Shown here: one piece after another, positions 45,287-54,818 of the stretch
Layout: the number at the start of each line of letters is the position of its first letter
Position numbering within the stretch: the first letter of the stretch is position 1
From: Pseudoxanthomonas sp. z9
GTDB lineage: Bacteria > Pseudomonadota > Gammaproteobacteria > Xanthomonadales > Xanthomonadaceae
Direction: 5' to 3'
Assembly: GCF_006542425.1 (NCBI RefSeq)
Contig: NZ_VFID01000012.1
Span: 186,001 to 250,000, forward strand
Length of the DNA: 64,000 bases
The notes under the pieces: generated by a model
Seen by the model: only the letters and a program-made list of their open reading frames with translations
The model's database searches: none
What the model was told of the DNA's origin: nothing
Translations under genes and position numbers: made by a program

Positions 45287-45651
45287 TCGGATTTCTCTTG
45301 TGCAGGTGTTGCTTGGAAAGGTTCCAGGTTGCGCGCGGGGATCCAGCCGGTGCGGCCGAGTGCGTTCTCGGCCCACCACCAGTCCGCCATCTCGTGGTGC
45401 AGGGTCAGGATTTCGCCCTTCTCCGCATCCAGTTCGCGCGTGTCGTATTCGTCCGTCGCGGTGGCCGCGCCATGCTCGGCGTCGAACAGCGCGACCGGAA
45501 TCCAGCCGCCCAGTCCGCTGGCCAGGCTGGTCCAGACGAACTGCGGCCAGTCGGTGTCGCGTTCGCCCAGCGTCACCGGATCGCCGGGGGCGATCCGGAT
45601 GGCCGGGCGATCCGGCGCGCGGTGCGTCGCGATGACCCGCGCGCGTTCCAT
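45283..45651 (-). CDS. Two SH3-like repeats protein inside the E1-E2 operon
   Basis: A 122-residue protein with two SH3-like segments, each ending in a GWIP box (GGWIPVALF and TGWIPARNLEPF) and rich in Trp. It starts one base into the E1beta stop (TGATG) and ends overlapping the E2 start by four bases, so it is translated with both. No such subunit is standard in 2-oxoacid dehydrogenases. It may bind the complex or an effector; function unknown. Confidence 0.75.
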   Translation of the reverse strand: MERARVIATHRAPDRPAIRIAPGDPVTLGERDTDWPQFVWTSLASGLGGWIPVALFDAEHGAATATDEYDTRELDAEKGEILTLHHEMADWWWAENALGRTGWIPARNLEPFQATPAQEKSE

Positions 45652-46694
45652 CAGCCGTTGGCCAGGGTGCGCTTGGCCGCGGCGACGATCTTGTCGACGC
45701 TCGGCAGGTACTTCATCTCCAGGCGGAACAGCGGGATGTGGGTGTCATAGCCGGTGACGCGCTCGACCGGCGAGAGCAGGTCGTACATCGAATGCTCGGC
45801 CAGGCGCGCGGCGATTTCGGCGCCGAAGCCGGCAGTGCGGGGTGCCTCGTGCACGATCACGCAGCGGCCGGTCTTGGACACCGATTCGGCGATGGTGTCG
45901 AAGTCCAGCGGACGCAGCGTGGCCACGTCGATGACTTCGGCGCTGATGCCTTCGGCGGCCAGCTTGTCGGCGGCTTCCAGCGCTTCCTTCACCTGCGCGC
46001 CCCAGGTCACCAGGGTGACGTCGGTGCCATCACGCAGCACGAAGCACACGTCCAGCGGCAGCGCTTCGCCGTCATCGGCGACCACTTCCTTGTACTGGCG
46101 GTAGATGCGCTTGGGCTCCATGTAGATGACCGGATCCGGATCCCGGATCGCCGCCAGCAGCAGGCCGTAGGCACGCTGCGGCGAGGACGGCAGGACGACG
46201 CGCAAGCCGGGCACGTTGGTGAAGATAGCCTCGTTGGCCTCGCTGTGGTGCTCCGGCGCGCGGATGCCGCCGCCCCACGGCACGCGCAGCACCATCGGGC
46301 AGTGCAGGCGGCCACGGGTGCGGTAACGCATGCGCGCGGCGTGGCAGATGATGTGATCGACCATCGGGTAGACGAAACCGTCGAACTGCGCTTCGGCGAC
46401 CGGCTTCATGCCCTGCACGGCCAGGCCCACGGTGAGGCCGGCGATGGTGGTTTCGTCGAGTGGGGTGTCGAGGATGCGGTCGGCGCCGAAGCGCTGCTGC
46501 AGGCCGGCGGTGGCGCGGAACACGCCGCCGTTCACGCCCACGTCCTCGCCCAGCACGATGACCGAGTCGTCATGCGCGATTTCCCAGGCCAGCGCCTGGG
46601 TGATGGCTTCGATCAGGGTGATCGCGGTGGGCGCCGCCACGGTGTCGGCCGCCTTGTGGTTGGCGGTGGTCTTGTTTTCCATCACGGTGCTCAT
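45651..46694 (-). CDS. 2-Oxoacid dehydrogenase E1 component, beta subunit
   Basis: A 347-residue E1 beta subunit. It has ITLIEAITQALAWEIAHDD, GEDVGVNGGVFRATAGL, DTPLDETTIAGLTVGLAVQG, AQFDGFVYPMVDHI and EAPRTAGFGAEIAARLAEH, all typical for the beta subunit of branched-chain 2-oxoacid or pyruvate dehydrogenase. It overlaps E1alpha by four bases (ATGA). With E1alpha it binds thiamine diphosphate, decarboxylates the 2-oxoacid and passes the acyl group to the E2 lipoyl arm. Branched-chain substrate is likely since iso fatty acids are common in this family. Confidence 0.92.
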   Translation of the reverse strand: MSTVMENKTTANHKAADTVAAPTAITLIEAITQALAWEIAHDDSVIVLGEDVGVNGGVFRATAGLQQRFGADRILDTPLDETTIAGLTVGLAVQGMKPVAEAQFDGFVYPMVDHIICHAARMRYRTRGRLHCPMVLRVPWGGGIRAPEHHSEANEAIFTNVPGLRVVLPSSPQRAYGLLLAAIRDPDPVIYMEPKRIYRQYKEVVADDGEALPLDVCFVLRDGTDVTLVTWGAQVKEALEAADKLAAEGISAEVIDVATLRPLDFDTIAESVSKTGRCVIVHEAPRTAGFGAEIAARLAEHSMYDLLSPVERVTGYDTHIPLFRLEMKYLPSVDKIVAAAKRTLANG

Positions 46695-47767
46695 GAGCGG
46701 CCCTCCGCGGCGAGCGCGGCGGCCCGTTGCGCCAGCAGTTCCGGCGGCGGATCCGCGTACAGATAGTCGAACATCGCTTCGACCGGCTGCACCGGGGTGT
46801 TGAGGTACGCGTTCACTTCCTCGTCTACGCGCGCGCCGCATTCCTCCTTCCACTTGGCCTCTTCGGCCTCGTTCCAGGCACCCTGCGCGACCAGCCAGGT
46901 ACGCAGGCGGGTCATCGGCTCGCGTTCCCAGGCCGCCTTCACTTCGGCGTCGTCGCGGTAGCGGCGGGCATCGTCGGCGGTGGTGTGGTCGGACAGGCGA
47001 TAGGTGACGAATTCCAGCACGGTGCCACCCTGGCCCTTGCGCGCGCGCTCGCCGGCGCGGCGCATCGCTTCCAGCACGGCGATAAGATCGTTGCCGTCCA
47101 CCTGCAGGCAGTGCAGGCCGCCGGCCAGGCCCTTCTGCGCCAGCGTCTGCGCACCGGTCTGGGCCTTGCGCGGCACCGAGATCGCCCAGCCGTTGTTGAC
47201 CACGCACAGGATCAGCGGCAGCTCGTAGGCGCCGGCCGAATTCAGCGCGGCGTAGAAGTCGGTCTTGGACGAACCGCCGTCGCCACAGGTGGCGACCGCC
47301 AGATGTGGCTGGCCACGCAGCTTGAACGCCAGCGCGGCGCCGGCGGCGTGCAGGCACTGGGTGGAAATCGGCACGCTCCAGGCGAAGTCGTGGCGGGCGA
47401 TCTTGAAATCGTTGCCACGTTCGTCGCCGCCCCAGTACATCAGCACGTCGCGCGGCTGCACGCCACGCATGAACTGCGCGCCATACTCGCGATAGCTGGG
47501 GGCGAACACGTCCTCGGGCTTCATCGAGGCGCCGATGCCGACGTGGGTGGCCTCGTGGCCCAGGCAGGAGGCGTAGGTGCCCAGCTTGCCGGTACGTTGC
47601 AGCGCGATGGCCTTGGTGTCGAAGGTGCGCACGAACAGCATCTGCTTGAACAGCTCGCGCAGGCGCTGGGTGTCGCGCCCGGCTTCGGGCAGGTCGTCGC
47701 GGACGAGCTTGCCGTCCGGGCCGAGGTATTGGAGGAACTCGATTTCGAACTTTGCGGCGATGGTCAT
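46691..47767 (-). CDS. 2-Oxoacid dehydrogenase E1 component, alpha subunit
   Basis: A 358-residue thiamine-diphosphate-binding subunit. The TPP motif begins GDGGSSKTDFYAALNSAG and ends VVNNGWAIS; the start has DTQRLRELFKQMLFVRTFD, GKLGTYASCLGHEATHVG and SYREYGAQFMRG; RLSDHTTADDARRYRDD holds the phosphorylation-loop-like stretch. This fits the branched-chain-type alpha subunit. It is the first gene of the operon E1alpha-E1beta-SH3-E2 and starts at ATG 47767. The gap upstream has three AACAT strings that may matter. Confidence 0.92.
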   Translation of the reverse strand: MTIAAKFEIEFLQYLGPDGKLVRDDLPEAGRDTQRLRELFKQMLFVRTFDTKAIALQRTGKLGTYASCLGHEATHVGIGASMKPEDVFAPSYREYGAQFMRGVQPRDVLMYWGGDERGNDFKIARHDFAWSVPISTQCLHAAGAALAFKLRGQPHLAVATCGDGGSSKTDFYAALNSAGAYELPLILCVVNNGWAISVPRKAQTGAQTLAQKGLAGGLHCLQVDGNDLIAVLEAMRRAGERARKGQGGTVLEFVTYRLSDHTTADDARRYRDDAEVKAAWEREPMTRLRTWLVAQGAWNEAEEAKWKEECGARVDEEVNAYLNTPVQPVEAMFDYLYADPPPELLAQRAAALAAEGRS

Positions 47768-48101
47768 GCCGGGTGTCACTCTGCGGATGTTGCGGCGAAT
47801 GTTGAAGGATCCAATGTTAAGGAACCGGAGCCGACCGGCCTTCCTGCGCTGCAACAACACAGATCCGCACGGTGCGCGGAAATACCGGGAAACGCTGGCG
47901 CGTCAGGCGCTTGGCGCCGGCCGCGCGGCGCCCGCGCGGGAATTGTCCGGAGGTTGGACCAGCGCGATTCTGCGCGGAAAAACCCCGGCTTGACGCGCAC
48001 GCGGGGAAGGTGCACAGGGCGGGCGTACGCGGAAAACCAAGCGTGGAAACGACAAGGGCGCGGCCAGGCCGCGCCCTTGTTCATCCATCACCGGTGCCGC
48101 G
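47768..48101. other. 334-base gap between E1alpha and the nuclease gene
   Basis: The gap holds the promoter region of the E1alpha operon on the minus strand and the end of the nuclease transcript. On the minus strand AACAT occurs three times at about 13-16 base intervals near 47785-47822. The rest, apart from the hairpin noted separately, shows no gene or other recognisable site. Confidence 0.5.
48052..48080 (-). terminator. Terminator hairpin of the nuclease gene
   Basis: A 14-base arm starting ACAAGGGCG (48052-48065) is perfectly inverted at 48067-48080 around a single central base, giving a very strong GC-rich hairpin. It lies 22 bases after the nuclease stop in minus-strand order. No clear T-run follows, so it may act as a strong hairpin rather than a classical terminator. 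Confidence 0.55.
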
Positions 48102-51100
48102 TCAGCGGATCAGCTGCGCGCGGTTGTTGCCGGTGTCCGGGTCCGGGGTGGCACTCTCCACCTGGGCGGTGAAGGCGAACACCGTGCCGCGCTTGGGCCG
48201 GTTCGGAACCACCAGCGCGAACGCCAGCACCTGCGTCGAACCGGAGGCCATCGGCGTGCTGCGCGTGCATTGCGCGGCCGAGCCGGTGGCGGTGTCGGCG
48301 GCGCGGCCACACGACCAGCCGCGCGGCGCTGCCACCGCCATGTGGCGTGCCTCGACATTGCTGGCCAGCACCACCTTCACCTGTTCGGCGGAATCCGGGC
48401 CGGCGTTGCGCACCGGCACCAGCAAGGTGGCGACGGCGCCGCGGCGGAACGTCGCCGCCCCGCCGAGCAGGCGTACCGACAGGTCGGCCTGCGGCAGCGC
48501 GGCCACCGTGACCGCCACGGCGGCGGTGTTGTCGGCATTGGCGGGATCCGGCACCGGCGAGCTGGCCGACACGCCCAGGCCGAGCGCGCCGCCGGCGACG
48601 CTGGCCGGCACAGCGACCTGCAGGCTGAAGCCCGCTTCGGCACCGCTGGCCAGCGACGGCGTGGTGCAGGCCAGGCGGGTGCTGCCGCCGGATTGCACCG
48701 GCGCTTCGCAGTTCCAGCCCGGGGCGATGGTGCCCAGCACCGGTGTCACGTCCGCGGCGAACACGAAGGCGACTGCGGCGGGCGCCGCCGCGCCCGGACC
48801 GGCGTTGCGGACGGTGGCGGTGTAGGACACGGTATCGCCGACCACCGCGCTGGCGCGATCCGCGCTCACCGTCGCCGACAGATCAGCGCGGGCGAAGCCC
48901 GGCACGCGGATGGCCAGGCGCACCGGATCGTGATCCGAGGAGCGCAGCGCCACGCTGGCGTCGCCGAAGTTGTCCACGCCGAAATCGGCGTTGATGCGCG
49001 CGTGATCCACCTGCACGTCCGCACCCATTACCAGCGCCTCGTTGACCAGCACGTGATCCAGGGTCTGCGCGTTGCCGCCGAAGACATAGGAGTAGCGCTG
49101 CGCGGGATCGGCGATCAGCTGCGAACCATCGATCAGCGGCGTGGTCACCGGGCTGGCGGCCCAGGTCAGTACCTGATCGGCCGGCGCCGCGTCGCCACGC
49201 AGGATGCCCATCACGTCGACGTAGCCGTCGTTGAACTCGAACGCGTTGAAGTCGCCGACCAGCACGATCTTCTCGTTCGGATCGGCCTGTTGCATCTGCT
49301 GCACCAGTCCGCCCAGGTAGGCGGCTTGCGCGGCGCGCTTGGCCCGCACGCGATCGCCACCGGTCGGCCAGCCGTTGCTGCCCGGTGCGGTGTCGTCCAT
49401 GTCGTTGAGCGAACGCAGGTGGTTGACGATCACGGTGACCGGATAGCCGGCCGCACCGTCCTGGTGGATGCGCGCGCGCAGCCGCAGCGGCGGGCGATCG
49501 TTGAGCAGGCTGGTGCTGCCGTCGGGATTGGCCAGCGGGGTGTTCTTGCCGAACTGGGCCACTTCCAGCACTTCCACCCGCGGCGCGCCGCCGGCGGTGG
49601 CGCGGGAACTGACCAGGAAGCCGACGTTGATGCCGCCGACGTCGTTGCCCGGTTGCAGATAGGGAACATAGCCCGGGCGGCTGGCGCAGGTGGCGTCAAT
49701 GCGCTCGGACAGCAACTGCAGCACGCGGGTGTTCTCCACTTCCACCACGCCGAGGATGTCCGGCGTCTTCAGGAAGTCGCAGATCGCCAGCGCCGCCTTG
49801 GCCAGGCGTTTGTCCAGCGCGGCCGGGGTCAGGGTGACCGCGCCGTTGCCGTCGGCCACCTCATCGAACAGGCGCAGCAGGTTGAAGCTGCCGATGGTCG
49901 CCTCGTCGTAGCGCGCATCCGGGACCGCGCGCGGCGCCATGCCGCCGCTCACCGTCGGCGACGTCGCCGGATCCGGCAGCAGCGCCCAGGTGCCGGAGAA
50001 ATAGTCGAGCACGCCGGACAGCCCGGTGACGTCGGCACCGGTGTCGACCGACAGCGGCTGCGCGTTGACCTGCCCACGGCTGCGCACCATCAGGCGTTCC
50101 TGGTTGGTGTCGAAGCGCGGCGGATGCTTGTCGCCGGGAATCGGGATGATGTCCATGACGCCGATGCCGGGTTCGCGGAACGGACGCGCGACCTCGGGCA
50201 GGGTCACGTGGAACACGCCGTCGCTGCTGGCGGTGGCGTCGTTCTCGTCGATGCTGCCCCCCGAGGGTGCCACCACCACCGCGCGAGCCACGCTCACGCG
50301 CATGCCTTCGAGGCGTTCCAGCGTGCCGGGCAGGGCGGCGGGTGCCAGATCGGCGGCCGCCAGTTCGACCGGCGCCGGCAACGCCACGCCGGCTTCCAGC
50401 ACCTCCACGGTCGGACCGGTGATCTGGGTGATGGTCAGCTGGTGCGGATTGGAGGCAGGCACGAACTCGGCCACGGTGCCAGTCACGCGTACGCGGTTGC
50501 CGACCGCGGCGCTCGCCGGCGGCGCGCTGCCGGTGAACACGAACAGGCCTTCGGACGTGGCCGGATCGCCATCGTCGTTGGCGGCCTGCAGGAAGAAGCC
50601 GTTGTTGAACTTGAGTGCGGTGACCACGCCTTCGGTGATGACCCGCTTCTCCACGTAGGGCGAAGCCAGACCATTGCCCTGAATCTGCGGGATGGTGCGG
50701 GCCACCGGTGGATCCGGCGGCGCCGCGCCGCTGTTGCGCGGATTGGGCGTGCCGACGCTGAAGTCGGCGCCGTTGTTCTGGGTGTCAATGCTGCCTTCGC
50801 CATTGCGCAGCGCGGCGGTGGTATTGCCCAGCGTGCCGGTCGGGGCCGCGCCCTCGAAGCAGTTGGCCGCACTGCCGAAACCGACGAAGTCGACCAGGTT
50901 GGCGTCGGTGAGCGGACATCCGCCGGACAGCGTGGCGGTACTGCGGCTCAGGGCGATCTTGCCGGCGGTGCCGGACAGGGTGAGCGTGCCGGTGGCGTCA
51001 GGTGTCGGCAGATCGACGGTACCGCCGTTGCCCTGCGCCTGCTGGATCAGGTAGTAGCCGCCCGGGGCGATGCTGCCGGCGAGGTTGGTGCGGCTCCAGG

Positions 51101-51326
51101 TGGTGCCGGTGGAGGAGGCGTACTGCACGCTCCATCCGTCCAGGCTGACCGCGCTGGCGCCGTTGTTGCGCAGTTCGATGAAATCGTTCTTCAGCGTGGC
51201 ACCGCTGTTGCCGCCACCACCGTAGACCTGGCTGACCACCACCTGCGCCTGCGCCGTGGTGGCAAGCAGCAGGGTGGAGACCGAAAACAGCAAGACCGCC
51301 ATGCGGCGGTTTCGAGGCATGCCCAT
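48102..51326 (-). CDS. ExeM/NucH-type extracellular endonuclease
   Basis: A 1074-residue secreted protein. Signal peptide to about residue 27 (AQA), then a lamin-tail (LTD) domain (VVVSQVYGGGGNSGATLKND, about 28-170), an OB-like part (about 190-320, EKRVITEGVVTALKFNNGFF), and an endonuclease/exonuclease/phosphatase domain (about 420-750) with IGSFNLLRLFDEV, GVVEVENTRVL, VIVNHLRSLND, VLVGDFNAFEFNDG and SSDHDPVRL. Two DUF11/CARDB-like beta repeats follow (about 760-1074). AGGGAGAG precedes ATG 51326. It is expected to degrade extracellular DNA for phosphate or in biofilm. Confidence 0.9.
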   Translation of the reverse strand: MGMPRNRRMAVLLFSVSTLLLATTAQAQVVVSQVYGGGGNSGATLKNDFIELRNNGASAVSLDGWSVQYASSTGTTWSRTNLAGSIAPGGYYLIQQAQGNGGTVDLPTPDATGTLTLSGTAGKIALSRSTATLSGGCPLTDANLVDFVGFGSAANCFEGAAPTGTLGNTTAALRNGEGSIDTQNNGADFSVGTPNPRNSGAAPPDPPVARTIPQIQGNGLASPYVEKRVITEGVVTALKFNNGFFLQAANDDGDPATSEGLFVFTGSAPPASAAVGNRVRVTGTVAEFVPASNPHQLTITQITGPTVEVLEAGVALPAPVELAAADLAPAALPGTLERLEGMRVSVARAVVVAPSGGSIDENDATASSDGVFHVTLPEVARPFREPGIGVMDIIPIPGDKHPPRFDTNQERLMVRSRGQVNAQPLSVDTGADVTGLSGVLDYFSGTWALLPDPATSPTVSGGMAPRAVPDARYDEATIGSFNLLRLFDEVADGNGAVTLTPAALDKRLAKAALAICDFLKTPDILGVVEVENTRVLQLLSERIDATCASRPGYVPYLQPGNDVGGINVGFLVSSRATAGGAPRVEVLEVAQFGKNTPLANPDGSTSLLNDRPPLRLRARIHQDGAAGYPVTVIVNHLRSLNDMDDTAPGSNGWPTGGDRVRAKRAAQAAYLGGLVQQMQQADPNEKIVLVGDFNAFEFNDGYVDVMGILRGDAAPADQVLTWAASPVTTPLIDGSQLIADPAQRYSYVFGGNAQTLDHVLVNEALVMGADVQVDHARINADFGVDNFGDASVALRSSDHDPVRLAIRVPGFARADLSATVSADRASAVVGDTVSYTATVRNAGPGAAAPAAVAFVFAADVTPVLGTIAPGWNCEAPVQSGGSTRLACTTPSLASGAEAGFSLQVAVPASVAGGALGLGVSASSPVPDPANADNTAAVAVTVAALPQADLSVRLLGGAATFRRGAVATLLVPVRNAGPDSAEQVKVVLASNVEARHMAVAAPRGWSCGRAADTATGSAAQCTRSTPMASGSTQVLAFALVVPNRPKRGTVFAFTAQVESATPDPDTGNNRAQLIR

Positions 51327-51549
51327 CAACAGACTCTCCCTGACCGTGAATGCGTGCGCCGCTGCCCGATGCTGCCGTGGCCGGCTCCGGTTGGCGCAAT
51401 GTAGCGGAAGCCTCCGGCCCGTGCATTGCATGGCGATGACATAAGTCCCGGTTTTTGCAGGCGACCGCCGGCCGGGGAGGGCGCGGTCGGCGGTATCGGT
51501 TACGCTGGCGACCCCGCTGCACCCGCAGCCTTGCCCCGCCTGTCGACGG

Positions 51550-52422
51550 ATGTCCGTAGAAAAGAACGAACGCGCCCTGGAAGCCGGCATCCACACCGAC
51601 CTGGAAGGCCGGTTGACCTACGGCGGCTACCTGCGCCTGGACCGTTTGCTGGCGGCGCAGCAACCGGTGTCCAGCCCGGCCCACCATGACGAGCTACTGT
51701 TCATCATCCAGCACCAGGTCTCCGAGCTGTGGATGAAGCTGATGATCCACGAGCTGCGCGCGGCCACCGTGCACCTGCAGCGCGACGAGGTGTGGCAGAC
51801 CCGCAAGGTGCTGGCGCGCGCCAAGCAGGTGCTGCGCCAGTTGACCGAGCAATGGTCGGTGCTGGAAACGCTGACGCCTTCCGAATACATGGGATTCCGC
51901 GATCTGCTGGGGCCGTCATCCGGCTTCCAGTCGCTGCAGTACCGCACCATCGAGTTCCTGCTGGGCAACAAGAACGCCGCGATGCTCAAGGTGTTCGCCC
52001 ACGATCCCGAAGGACAGGCGCAGCTCCAGCAGATGCTGGAGGCGCCCAGCCTGTACGACGAGTTCCTGCGCTACCTGGCGCGTTTCGGCCACGCGGTGCC
52101 GCAGGAGCATCGCGAACGCGACTGGCGCCAGCCGCACGTGTCGGATTCGGCGCTGCTGCCGGTGTTCGAGCGCATCTACGAGGACACCGACCGCTACTGG
52201 CGCGAGTACTCGCTGTGCGAGGACCTGGTGGATCTGGAATCGCAGTTCCAGCTCTGGCGCTTCCGCCACATGCGCACGGTGATGCGCATCATCGGCTTCA
52301 AGCGCGGCACCGGCGGTTCCAGCGGCGTGGGCTTCCTCAAGCAGGCGCTGGAACTGTCGTTCTTCCCGGAACTGTTCGAGGTCCGGACCTCCATCGACGG
52401 CGACCGACCGGCGTCGCCCTGA
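51550..52422 (+). CDS. kynA: Tryptophan 2,3-dioxygenase
   Basis: A 290-residue haem dioxygenase opening the indole ring of L-tryptophan to N-formylkynurenine. Family blocks are [46 protein letters not shown] and [16 protein letters not shown] residues, and the end [13 protein letters not shown]. It is full length. No kynurenine formamidase or kynureninase gene lies beside it here. A terminator follows. It is divergent from the nuclease across 223 bases. Confidence 0.95.
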   Translation: MSVEKNERALEAGIHTDLEGRLTYGGYLRLDRLLAAQQPVSSPAHHDELLFIIQHQVSELWMKLMIHELRAATVHLQRDEVWQTRKVLARAKQVLRQLTEQWSVLETLTPSEYMGFRDLLGPSSGFQSLQYRTIEFLLGNKNAAMLKVFAHDPEGQAQLQQMLEAPSLYDEFLRYLARFGHAVPQEHRERDWRQPHVSDSALLPVFERIYEDTDRYWREYSLCEDLVDLESQFQLWRFRHMRTVMRIIGFKRGTGGSSGVGFLKQALELSFFPELFEVRTSIDGDRPASP

Positions 52423-52438
52423 GCCTCCCAGCTCGGCC

Positions 52439-52461
52439 CCCGCAGGAAATCCGCGGGTTTT
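52439..52461 (+). terminator. Terminator of kynA
   Basis: CCCGC (52439-52443) and GCGGG (52453-52457) pair, with GGA/TCC extending the stem inside after a one-base bulge, and TTTT follows at 52458-52461. Confidence 0.7.
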
Positions 52462-52600
52462 CCGGGCTTTCCGCTGGCCCACCGGCCCCCGTATTCAGGA
52501 AAAACGGCATTGACGGAGCCGCGGGCGTCGGTAATTCTCCCCCGTCCCGCGCGACTTTCGCGTGGATTTGTCATTCCTGAATAACGAGGGGGGAGACCGC

Positions 52601-54106
52601 ATGAGCGGTGCCGTCGATACGCAAAACCCGGTGCAACCGATACCGGAATTCCAGCAGGCCCTGGGCCATCCGCGTCCATTGTGGATGCTGTTCATGACAG
52701 AATTCTGGGAGCGGTTCGCCTTCTACGGCATCCGCTGGGCGCTGGTGTTGTACATCGTGGCGCAGTTCTACGGCGGCAGCGGCACCGGCGAGACGCCGGC
52801 CAACCAGGTCTACGGCGCCTACCTGGCGCTGGTCTATGCGGCGGCCATCTTCGGTGGCTACGTGGCGGACCGGATCATCGGCTACCAGCGCTCGATCCTG
52901 CTGGGAGCGGCCATCATGGCGGCCGGCCTGTTCATGATTGCCGTGCCGGACCAGAACATCTTCAAGGTCGGCCTGGCCACCATCATCGCCGGCAATGGCC
53001 TGTTCAAGCCGAACATCTCGACTATGGTCGGCAAGCTCTACGCGGTCGGCGACGAGCGCCGCGATTCGGGCTTCACCCTGTTCTACATGGGCATCAACCT
53101 GGGCGCGATGATCTCGCCGCTGCTGACCAGCTGGCTGGCCGAGAAGGTGTTCGGCACCGACACGATGCCGGTGTACAAAATCGTGTTCATCACCTCCGGC
53201 ATCGGCATGCTGATCAGCCTGGTGTGGTTCTGGTTCGGGCGCGCCCAGCTCAAGGGCATCGGCGTGCCGCCGGCGGGTGGCGAGAGCATGGCGCGGCTGG
53301 CCATCACGGCGGTCTGCGCAATCGCGGCGATCCCGGTGTTCTATTTCCTGCTGAACCTCGGCGCGGATTCGCTGCAGTGGATCCTCACCGCGATGTTCGT
53401 CGGCCTGGCGATCCTGCTGCTGGTAGAAGGCATCCGCAATGGGCCGAAGCAGCGCGACATGGTCATCGCCATGTTGATCATCTTCGCCTTCAATGTCCTG
53501 TTCTGGTGCTTCTTCGAACAGGCGGGCAGTTCCTTCAGCTTCCTGGCCGACAAGATCGTCAACCGCGACTTCAACGGCTGGATCTTCCCGGTCGGCTGGT
53601 TCCAGTCGGTCAACTCGGTCGCCATCATCACCCTCGCGCCGATCATGGCGTGGCTGTGGGTCAAGATGGGTCGCGCCAATCCGTCGATTCCGCGCAAGTT
53701 CGGCCTGGGCCTGATCTTCAACGGCCTGGCCTTCCTGCTGCTGATGTTCGCGCTGTCCAGCCTGGTGGATCCGCAGAGCCTGAAGATTCCGTTCTGGACG
53801 CTGTTCGCGGTGTACTGGATCCAGTCCATCGGCGAGTTGTGCCTGTCGCCGATCGGCCTGTCGATGGTGACCAAGCTGGCCCCGGTGCGCCTGGTCGGTT
53901 TCGGCATGGGCGGCTGGTTCCTGTCCACCGGTATCGGCAACAACCTGTCCGGCATCTTCGCCAGCCACGTCAGCGGCGAGACCGGCATGACCACCGCTTC
54001 GGCGCTGTCCGGCTATACCTTCGGCTTCTGGACCCTGCTCGGCTTCGGCGTGCTGCTGTTCCTGATCGCGCCGCTGGTGCAGAAGCTGATGCATGGCGTG
54101 AAGTAA
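52601..54106 (+). CDS. POT-family proton-coupled oligopeptide transporter
   Basis: A 501-residue transporter of the POT/PTR2 family importing di- and tripeptides with protons. The ExxER motif is at residues 34-38 in TEFWERFAFYG; GGYVADRIIGYQR, the PTR2 mark FYMGINLGAMISPLL and the late FFEQAGSSFSFLAD are clear, with about 14 helices. ATG 52601 lies behind GGGGGAGA; an earlier frame to 52562 is out of place. It stands between kynA and the MarR-hpd region and so may feed aromatic amino acids as peptides. Confidence 0.93.
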   Translation: MSGAVDTQNPVQPIPEFQQALGHPRPLWMLFMTEFWERFAFYGIRWALVLYIVAQFYGGSGTGETPANQVYGAYLALVYAAAIFGGYVADRIIGYQRSILLGAAIMAAGLFMIAVPDQNIFKVGLATIIAGNGLFKPNISTMVGKLYAVGDERRDSGFTLFYMGINLGAMISPLLTSWLAEKVFGTDTMPVYKIVFITSGIGMLISLVWFWFGRAQLKGIGVPPAGGESMARLAITAVCAIAAIPVFYFLLNLGADSLQWILTAMFVGLAILLLVEGIRNGPKQRDMVIAMLIIFAFNVLFWCFFEQAGSSFSFLADKIVNRDFNGWIFPVGWFQSVNSVAIITLAPIMAWLWVKMGRANPSIPRKFGLGLIFNGLAFLLLMFALSSLVDPQSLKIPFWTLFAVYWIQSIGELCLSPIGLSMVTKLAPVRLVGFGMGGWFLSTGIGNNLSGIFASHVSGETGMTTASALSGYTFGFWTLLGFGVLLFLIAPLVQKLMHGVK

Positions 54107-54126
54107 GGCGACAACTGCGAGGCATG

Positions 54127-54155
54127 AAAAAGGCGGCCCGCGGGCCGCCTTTTTT
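54127..54155. terminator. Bidirectional terminator
   Basis: GGCGGCCCG and CGGGCCGCC are adjacent inverted arms flanked by AAAAA and TTTTTT, so the same hairpin ends the peptide transporter transcript and the convergent marR-type transcript. Confidence 0.9.
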
Positions 54156-54190
54156 CTTGCACGCCATCATGCGGCGGCGAGGTTCCGGTT

Positions 54191-54718
54191 TCAGTCCGAC
54201 TGCTTCCACGGCGTGGAGCCGGTCATGTGGACCACGCCGTCGGACAGCTTGTCGATCAAGCGACTGATCTGTTCCCGCTCTTCCGGACTGAATCCGGACA
54301 GCAGCCGGCGCTCGCATTCCAGGGTCATCGGCGCGACCTCGTCGTAGACCGAGTAGCCGACTTCCGACAGCGCCAGCACCGAGCGGCGGCGGTCGTCGCC
54401 ATGGGTATCGCGCTTGATCAGGCCGCGTTCCAGCAGCTTGGCCACGGCCCGGCTGACCGCCACCTTGTCCATCGCGGTGCGCTCGGCGACCTCGCCGGCG
54501 GACAGGTCCGAGAACCGCCCCAGCACCGCCATGATCCGCCACTCGGTGATGGCCAGGCCGAAGCGCTGGTCGTACAGGTGGGCGATGGTCTGGCTGACCC
54601 GGTTGGACAGCACGCTCAGGCGGTAGGGCAGGAAGCGCTCCAGTTCCAGCACGGCATGGGGATGCTCGGCCGGGAGGGGGGCGGGCGGGGCGTCTGGGGT
54701 CGGGTTGGGGTCGTTCAT
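54191..54718 (-). CDS. MarR-family transcriptional regulator
   Basis: A 175-residue winged-helix repressor of the MarR family. The DNA-binding part (about 60-120) has FGLAITEWRIMAVLGRFSD, LSAGEVAERTAMDKVAVSRAVAKL and the beta-wing RDTHGDDRRRSVLAL. An acidic/proline-rich N-terminal tail (15 residues) is disordered. It is divergent from hpd; a perfect palindrome between the two is its likely operator. It probably represses the homogentisate pathway genes and itself. Confidence 0.9.
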   Translation of the reverse strand: MNDPNPTPDAPPAPLPAEHPHAVLELERFLPYRLSVLSNRVSQTIAHLYDQRFGLAITEWRIMAVLGRFSDLSAGEVAERTAMDKVAVSRAVAKLLERGLIKRDTHGDDRRRSVLALSEVGYSVYDEVAPMTLECERRLLSGFSPEEREQISRLIDKLSDGVVHMTGSTPWKQSD

Positions 54719-54760
54719 GGGGCCGGTTCGGAAAGGAGATGGCGCGGCGCAGCTTGCAAG

Positions 54761-54778
54761 TAGTTTCAATTGAAACTA
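54761..54778. promoter_or_regulatory. Perfect 18-bp palindrome, likely MarR operator
   Basis: The bases TAGTTTCAATTGAAACTA form a perfect palindrome between the divergent marR-type gene and hpd. It is 40 bases before hpd and 42 bases before the repressor start, so it can control both. MarR proteins usually bind such palindromes of 16-20 bases. Confidence 0.8.
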
Positions 54779-54818
54779 TAAAGCAGGCTGTCCCACCGCA
54801 AGCCTAGCGAGGCGCTCC

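Noticed and set aside
48270..51404. Plus-strand frame of 1044 codons
   Set aside because: Shadow of the nuclease gene, which has a signal peptide, domains and motifs.
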